From Bacteroidota bacterium (GTDB lineage: Bacteria > Bacteroidota > Bacteroidia > Bacteroidales > Dysgonomonadaceae), in NCBI GenBank assembly GCA_023437305.1, contig JAEZGN010000012.1:1-10222 (forward strand): DNA of 10,222 bases. Direction: 5' to 3'. Below are positions 7,164 through 10,222 of the stretch, in pieces. The notes below the pieces were generated by a model. That model was not told the DNA's origin, did not search any database, and saw nothing but the letters and a program-made list of their open reading frames with translations. Within the stretch, counting starts at the first letter, position 1. Each line of letters opens with the position of its first letter. The translations under genes and the position numbers were made by a program.

Positions 7164-7170
7164 TCAGAGA

Positions 7171-7205
7171 GAACTACCACTAAGCTAAAGACTTAGCGGT
7201 AGTTC
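7171..7205 (+). terminator. Strong stem-loop directly after susD
   Basis: GAACTACCACTAAG (7171-7184) pairs with CTTAGCGGTAGTTC (7192-7205), 13 of 14 positions, loop CTAAAGA. It starts 8 bases after the susD stop. No T run follows, so it is not a textbook intrinsic terminator. It may protect the susCD mRNA 3' end or be an RNA-binding site. It shares TAAAGACTTA (7186-7195) with the second stem-loop at 7221-7267. Confidence 0.55.
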
Positions 7206-7220
7206 ACATACTCGCTGAAC

Positions 7221-7267
7221 ACACTATCTTCAAATTAAAGACTTATTGGTTTAGGAGATAGCAGTGT
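7221..7267 (+). repeat. Second stem-loop carrying the same TAAAGACTTA core
   Basis: CTATCT (7224-7229) pairs with AGATAG (7256-7261), extended imperfectly by ACA and TGT. Inside lies TAAAGACTTA (7236-7245), identical to 7186-7195 exactly 50 bases earlier, flanked by a small AAT/ATT pairing. Both units begin with GAAC. The outer stems differ in sequence but both pair, so the unit looks like a tandem duplication in which structure and core sequence were kept. No T run follows. Confidence 0.4.
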
Positions 7268-7275
7268 AAATCATG

Positions 7276-7325
7276 CGTTTTGCCTGCTTCGGGCAAAACG
7301 GCCCGCCCCAAAACACAGATTTTTT
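7276..7325 (+). terminator. GC-rich hairpin and downstream T run
   Basis: CGTTTTGCC (7276-7284) pairs perfectly with GGCAAAACG (7292-7300), 9 base pairs, 7-base loop TGCTTCG. A GC-rich GGCCCGCCCC stretch and a T run (7320-7325) follow about 20 bases later. It is probably where susCD transcription finally ends, although the gap between stem and T run is long. The GC content stands out sharply from the surrounding DNA. Confidence 0.4.
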
Positions 7326-7560
7326 ACATTAAGCACCTTACCTTGGTTTCAAGAAAAGCGAAAGTTATTTTTAACCTTAATCCATGGACTATTTTATTAA
7401 ATGTCGAAACAATTTAGTTTTGGATTTAATTGTGAATTTATTCAATAATTATTTTTGTAATATTTTTTATGTATCTTTTATTGCAGTATATTATAAAAAC
7501 ACTGTTTTTTCAAACTCCAAAAAGCAATGGAATCCAATTCTATCTCTAGCCTGAAAAAGA

Positions 7561-7630
7561 AAAATTTTTAATAGTAAACAGCCAGGACAAAACCAATAGC
7601 CCCAGTTCTTCCGCAGAAAATTTTTAATAG
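7561..7630. repeat. 14-bp direct repeat, 56 bp apart
   Basis: AAAATTTTTAATAG occurs at 7561-7574 and again at 7617-7630, with 42 unrelated bases between. The sequence is AT-rich, but an exact 14-base match this close is more than expected by chance. It could be a duplicated target site or a slippage/recombination relic near the deleted end of the GH3 gene. Confidence 0.45.
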
Positions 7631-7632
7631 GA

Positions 7633-7653
7633 TTCACATAGTTCTAATGTGAA
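7633..7653. repeat. Small inverted repeat
   Basis: TTCACAT (7633-7639) and ATGTGAA (7647-7653) form a 7-bp stem with a 7-base loop. It begins 3 bases after the second direct repeat and has no T run. It may be an operator half-site pair or a chance hairpin. Confidence 0.3.
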
Positions 7654-7671
7654 CGAACAGAAAGAAAAAAG

Positions 7672-7689
7672 AAAGTTATATATAACTTT
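7672..7689. repeat. Perfect 18-bp palindrome before the GH3 remnant
   Basis: AAAGTTATATATAACTTT is its own reverse complement over all 18 bases, without a spacer. It ends 14 bases before the first recognisable GH3 codon (7704). It could be a regulatory dyad for a now lost gene, or a cruciform-prone site at which the upstream part was deleted. Confidence 0.45.
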
Positions 7690-7703
7690 GCTAAAAACAA
7701 ATA

Positions 7704-8977
7704 AAAGGTATCACATTACTGGAAGCATTAAGGGAAAAATGTGGTGATCGGGTGATGCTGAATTATGCTAAAAGCTGTAATTTAATTTAGCGACAGACAG
7801 CAAAGATGGATTTGAGGATGCTGTTAAATAGCCCGTCGAAGTGATGTCAGTACTGTTGTTGTAGGTTCAGCAAGTGCCTCGTTGGCACGCGATGACAGAA
7901 ACGCTACTTGTGGCGAAGGTTTCGATTTGAGCGATTTAACTTTGATTGGTGTGCAGACAGAATTAGTAAAAGCTGTGAGTGCAACAGGAAGGCCTGTTAT
8001 TGTTTGTGGTGCTGCTTTCTTGTAAGCCGTTTTCGATGTCTTAGATTAAGGAAAATATCCCCAATATTTTGGTACAACGGTATCCTGGAGAACAGGGTGG
8101 AACAGCTTTGGCCGATGTACTGACTAGAGAAGTAAATCCTCAGAACACTTAAATTATTCATTCCCGAAAAGCGTAGGGCATCTTCTTTGTTTCTATAATT
8201 ATTTACCTAAGGACAAGGGGGGCTATCTCAGACCTAGTAAGGAAAATAAAACCAGGTAAGGATTCTATGTTTTCTTCTCTCAATTCCTTGTGGGCATTTG
8301 ATCACAGATTGAGTTATACTGATTTTGAATATCTTTCGGTCACTACTTCGAGGAATAACTACGACTACGAAGACGTGATAGAAGTGGCGGTAGCTATTCT
8401 AACAAAGGAGATTGTGAAGGGTTGGATGTTCCCCAAGTTTATGTCCGTGATGTTATTTCAAGTGTCGCGACTCCTGTGCAGGAATTGAAAGGCTCTGAAA
8501 AAGTACTTGTCAAGAGGGGTGAAACAGCACGAGTGAAAATAAGAGTACCTGTGTCAGAACTAGCTTTATACAATAAAGATATGCAAAAGATTGTTGAACC
8601 AGGAGCTTTTGAACTTCAGATAGGTCGTGCATCGGATGATATCCACATAAGAAAAATCATAACGGTAGAGCGTGCTTCTGAAAAATACAATCCTTCTTTA
8701 CAAACCAAAGAGAAAAAGATATCTTCAACTAAGAATGTGACAGCCACTCCGATAGTAGTAAAAGGGACAGTACGTGATATACAAGTAAATCTATTGCTCC
8801 AGGTAACTATTAAGCTGAAAATAAGGCAACTACTACTAATGTAAAAGGAGAATTTTCCATTCGTGTTTTGCTACCGACACTCTGATTGTGGGAGGAGGCA
8901 AATTCAAAACTATATGTATCCCTATTGATGGACGGCAAGTAATAAATACAATATTATTAAATAATAAAAATGAATAA
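7704..8977 (+). pseudogene. 5'-truncated, multiply frameshifted family 3 glycoside hydrolase
   Basis: This is the decayed C-terminal part of a beta-glucosidase/beta-xylosidase-like GH3 enzyme. Readable pieces in order: KGITLLEALREKCGDRV (from 7704), DSKDGFEDAVK (about 7796), IARRSDVSTVVVGSASASLA with CGEGFDLSDLTLIGVQTELV (7828-7990), KPFSMS-stop-IKENIPNILVQRYPGEQGGT (8024-8105), LNYSFPKSVGH (about 8150), LSYTDFEYLSV (8313-8345). The fibronectin-III-like domain follows: GLDVPQVYVRDV, ELKGSEKVLVKRGETA, EPGAFELQIGRASDD (8419-8640). A last segment, VVKGTVRD (about 8755), NVKGEFSIRV and DTLIVGGGKFKTICIP, resembles a carboxypeptidase-regulatory-like domain and ends at TAA 8975-8977. I count eight frame changes plus an in-frame TAG (8042-8044), and the N-terminal catalytic domain with the nucleophile Asp is absent, so no active enzyme can be made. 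It lies downstream of susCD in the same orientation, as expected for a former polysaccharide utilisation locus. Confidence 0.88.
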
Positions 8978-9255
8978 TTTTGTCAAAAAACACAAGATAT
9001 TATGCCCCTTATCAACACAAGTGCGTTTACAATACCTTCTTTATCCTAGCCGACTCTACTTGATAAGAGGTATGTAGGGATAGAATAGTGCTCTTAGATA
9101 GAGAGTGATATACAATGCTCACTTGGAAAGGGAGTTTAGGGGAATAATAACTATTTATAAAATGATGTTAATTTTATTGCACATCAACTATTTTCTAACT
9201 ATTATTTTTATTTAAAAAACTTTATCTTTTAATCATTTTATTGTAGATCTAAAAA
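8978..9255. other. Intergenic region before the choloylglycine hydrolase gene
   Basis: There are 278 bases with no supported gene. The left half has only weak short pairings and the right half is very AT-rich, as expected of a promoter region. TATTTTTA in the 9200s resembles a -7 box with one mismatch (G to A). No clear -33 partner, terminator or riboswitch was found. Confidence 0.4.
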
Positions 9256-10222
9256 ATGTTAGCTATGAACTTAAAACAATCGTTAATTTTACTGACTATA
9301 ATTATTCTGCAATTACAAGCGTCAGTAAATGCTTGTACAGGTATTACATTAAAAAGTAGTGATGGAACAGTCGTTCCCGCACGTACTGTTGAATGGGCTG
9401 AAAGTGTTATGAATACGATGTATGTGGTTGTTCCTCGCCATCAGCAGCTTCAGTCGCTTACACCTTCCGGAATGGATGGAATGAAATTTACTAGCAAATA
9501 CGGATTTATAGGCTTGTCGGTAGAGCAAAAGGAATTTATGGTGGAAGGTGTCAATGAAAAAGGTTTGTCTGCCGGACTCTTTTATTTCCCTAATTATGGA
9601 AAATACCCCTCTTACGATCCAACCCTAAAAGAGAGAAGCTTAGCCGATTTCCAATTAGTATCTTATGTATTAGGTGAGTGTGAAACGGTAGATGAAGTTA
9701 AAGAAAAACTTAAAAATATACGTGTTACGAATATTGATCCTCGTTCTTCAACTGTACATTGGCGGTTCACTGAACCATCGGGTCGTCAGATCGTACTTGA
9801 GATAGTAGATGAAATCATGCACTTCTATGATAATCCTTTGGGTGTATTGACTAATTCCCCCGGCTTAGAATGGCATTGGACAAACTTGAATAATTATATA
9901 AATTTACAACCCGGCACACCTGCCGAACATAATTTTGGACCGTTACAAATGAAAGCTTTTGGACACGGAGCTGGCTTGTTAGGACTTCCGGGTGATTTTA
10001 CTCCTCCATCTCGATTCGTTCGTGCTACTTTTTTCCAACTGACAACAGCGCAGCAATCGTCTGCACAAGAAAGTGTTTTTCAGGCATTTCATATCCTGAA
10101 TAATTTTGACATTCCAACAGGAACTGAACAGGATTGGGGGAAAGCATCAGCTGATGTACCAAGTGCTACTCAGTTTACAGTAGCCACAGACACACGAAAT
10201 TGTATCATTTATTATCGAACTA
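9256..10222 (+). CDS. Exported choloylglycine hydrolase-family enzyme (partial)
   Basis: This is the N-terminal 322 codons of a linear-amide hydrolase of the Ntn superfamily (bile salt hydrolase / penicillin V acylase family); the gene runs off the right edge. Residues 1-26 are a signal peptide (MLAMNLKQSLILLTIIIL, cut after SVNA), exposing Cys27 as N-terminal nucleophile (CTGITLKSSDG). Counting that Cys as Cys2 of the family, Arg43 matches Arg18, Asn200 (VLTNSPG) matches Asn175 and Arg253 (PSRFVRA) matches Arg228. The usual Asp21 is Glu46 (ARTVEWAES). FMVEGVNEKGLSAGLFYFP is typical of the family. Start: ATG 9256, or ATG 9265, which gives an equally good signal peptide. No Shine-Dalgarno is visible. 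Substrate (conjugated bile salt, penicillin V, N-acyl amino acid or homoserine lactone) cannot be decided. The frame is intact and the gene probably has its own promoter. Confidence 0.9.
   Translation, partial: MLAMNLKQSLILLTIIILQLQASVNACTGITLKSSDGTVVPARTVEWAESVMNTMYVVVPRHQQLQSLTPSGMDGMKFTSKYGFIGLSVEQKEFMVEGVNEKGLSAGLFYFPNYGKYPSYDPTLKERSLADFQLVSYVLGECETVDEVKEKLKNIRVTNIDPRSSTVHWRFTEPSGRQIVLEIVDEIMHFYDNPLGVLTNSPGLEWHWTNLNNYINLQPGTPAEHNFGPLQMKAFGHGAGLLGLPGDFTPPSRFVRATFFQLTTAQQSSAQESVFQAFHILNNFDIPTGTEQDWGKASADVPSATQFTVATDTRNCIIYYRT

Larger units (their letters stand above)
7326..7703. other. Non-coding AT-rich gap between susD and the GH3 remnant
   Basis: No gene is supported. A 56-codon frame at 7384-7554 is Phe/Asn/Tyr/Ile-rich and looks like chance. 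TATTTTTG at 7450-7457 fits a -7 box but lacks a properly placed TTTG. The stretch carries a direct repeat (7561-7574 and 7617-7630), a small hairpin (7633-7653) and an 18-bp palindrome (7672-7689). In an intact locus the signal peptide and the catalytic (beta/alpha)8 domain of the GH3 enzyme would be expected in front of 7704. They are missing, so this is probably a deletion scar region. Confidence 0.5.

Noticed and set aside
7384..7554. 56-codon rightward frame between susD and the GH3 remnant
   Set aside because: Composition is almost wholly Phe, Asn, Tyr, Ile, Val and Leu from AT-rich codons, with no ribosome binding site and no recognisable family.
7908..8123. 71-codon Cys/Arg/Phe-rich frame
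   Set aside because: Out of frame with the GH3 pieces GEGFDLSDLTLIGVQ and YPGEQGGT that explain the same DNA.
8267..8844. Two apparently separate genes (8267-8488 and 8422-8844)
   Set aside because: Both are pieces of one GH3 fibronectin-III-like region split by a frameshift near 8405, not independent genes.
1..10222. CRISPR array, tRNA, rRNA or known riboswitch
   Set aside because: No regularly spaced repeats, tRNA cloverleaf features or recognisable riboswitch cores were seen on either strand.

Overview
The window looks like a chromosomal accessory region of a gut-type Bacteroidales bacterium (Bacteroides/Parabacteroides-like). The evidence is a full-length SusC/SusD outer-membrane nutrient-uptake pair, AT-rich intergenic DNA, weak or absent Shine-Dalgarno sequences, promoter-like TAnnTTTG boxes, and a signal-peptide-bearing choloylglycine-hydrolase-family enzyme. 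The species cannot be fixed from sequence reading alone.

Layout. Positions 1-2103 hold no large intact gene. There is a leftward remnant of an ISAon1-type transposase gene pair (about 321-881) with most of its catalytic part deleted. Next come two hairpins with related AATGCC/GGCATT arms (955-984 and 1090-1122). A leftward cluster of very small reading frames follows (53 aa at 1431-1592, 40 aa at 1306-1428, possibly 23 aa at 1217-1288), preceded by a Bacteroides-type promoter that is duplicated in diverged form on the far side of the cluster. A weak trace of another decayed leftward gene lies at about 1742-1900. From 2104 to 7163 runs the only clearly healthy operon: susC-like (1089 aa) then susD-like (583 aa), 38 bases apart. 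Two tandem stem-loops sharing the sequence TAAAGACTTA lie just behind susD. Positions 7206-7703 are non-coding, with a GC-rich hairpin, a direct repeat and a perfect 18-bp palindrome. Positions 7704-8977 are a heavily frameshifted, 5'-truncated family 3 glycoside hydrolase gene. From 9256 to the right edge lies the intact but cut-off gene for an exported Ntn-hydrolase of the choloylglycine hydrolase / penicillin V acylase family.

How it fits together. SusC and SusD would form a TonB-dependent importer with a lid lipoprotein for a glycan or similar ligand. The dead GH3 gene downstream suggests that this was once a small polysaccharide utilisation locus for a beta-linked glycan that has lost its enzyme. 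No regulator (hybrid two-component sensor, ECF sigma/anti-sigma pair or SusR-like protein) is present in the window. The choloylglycine-hydrolase relative is separated from the pseudogene by 278 bases and is probably a separate transcription unit. I saw no convincing new multi-gene system. The small-protein cluster and the tandem stem-loops behind susD are the parts least explained by known families.
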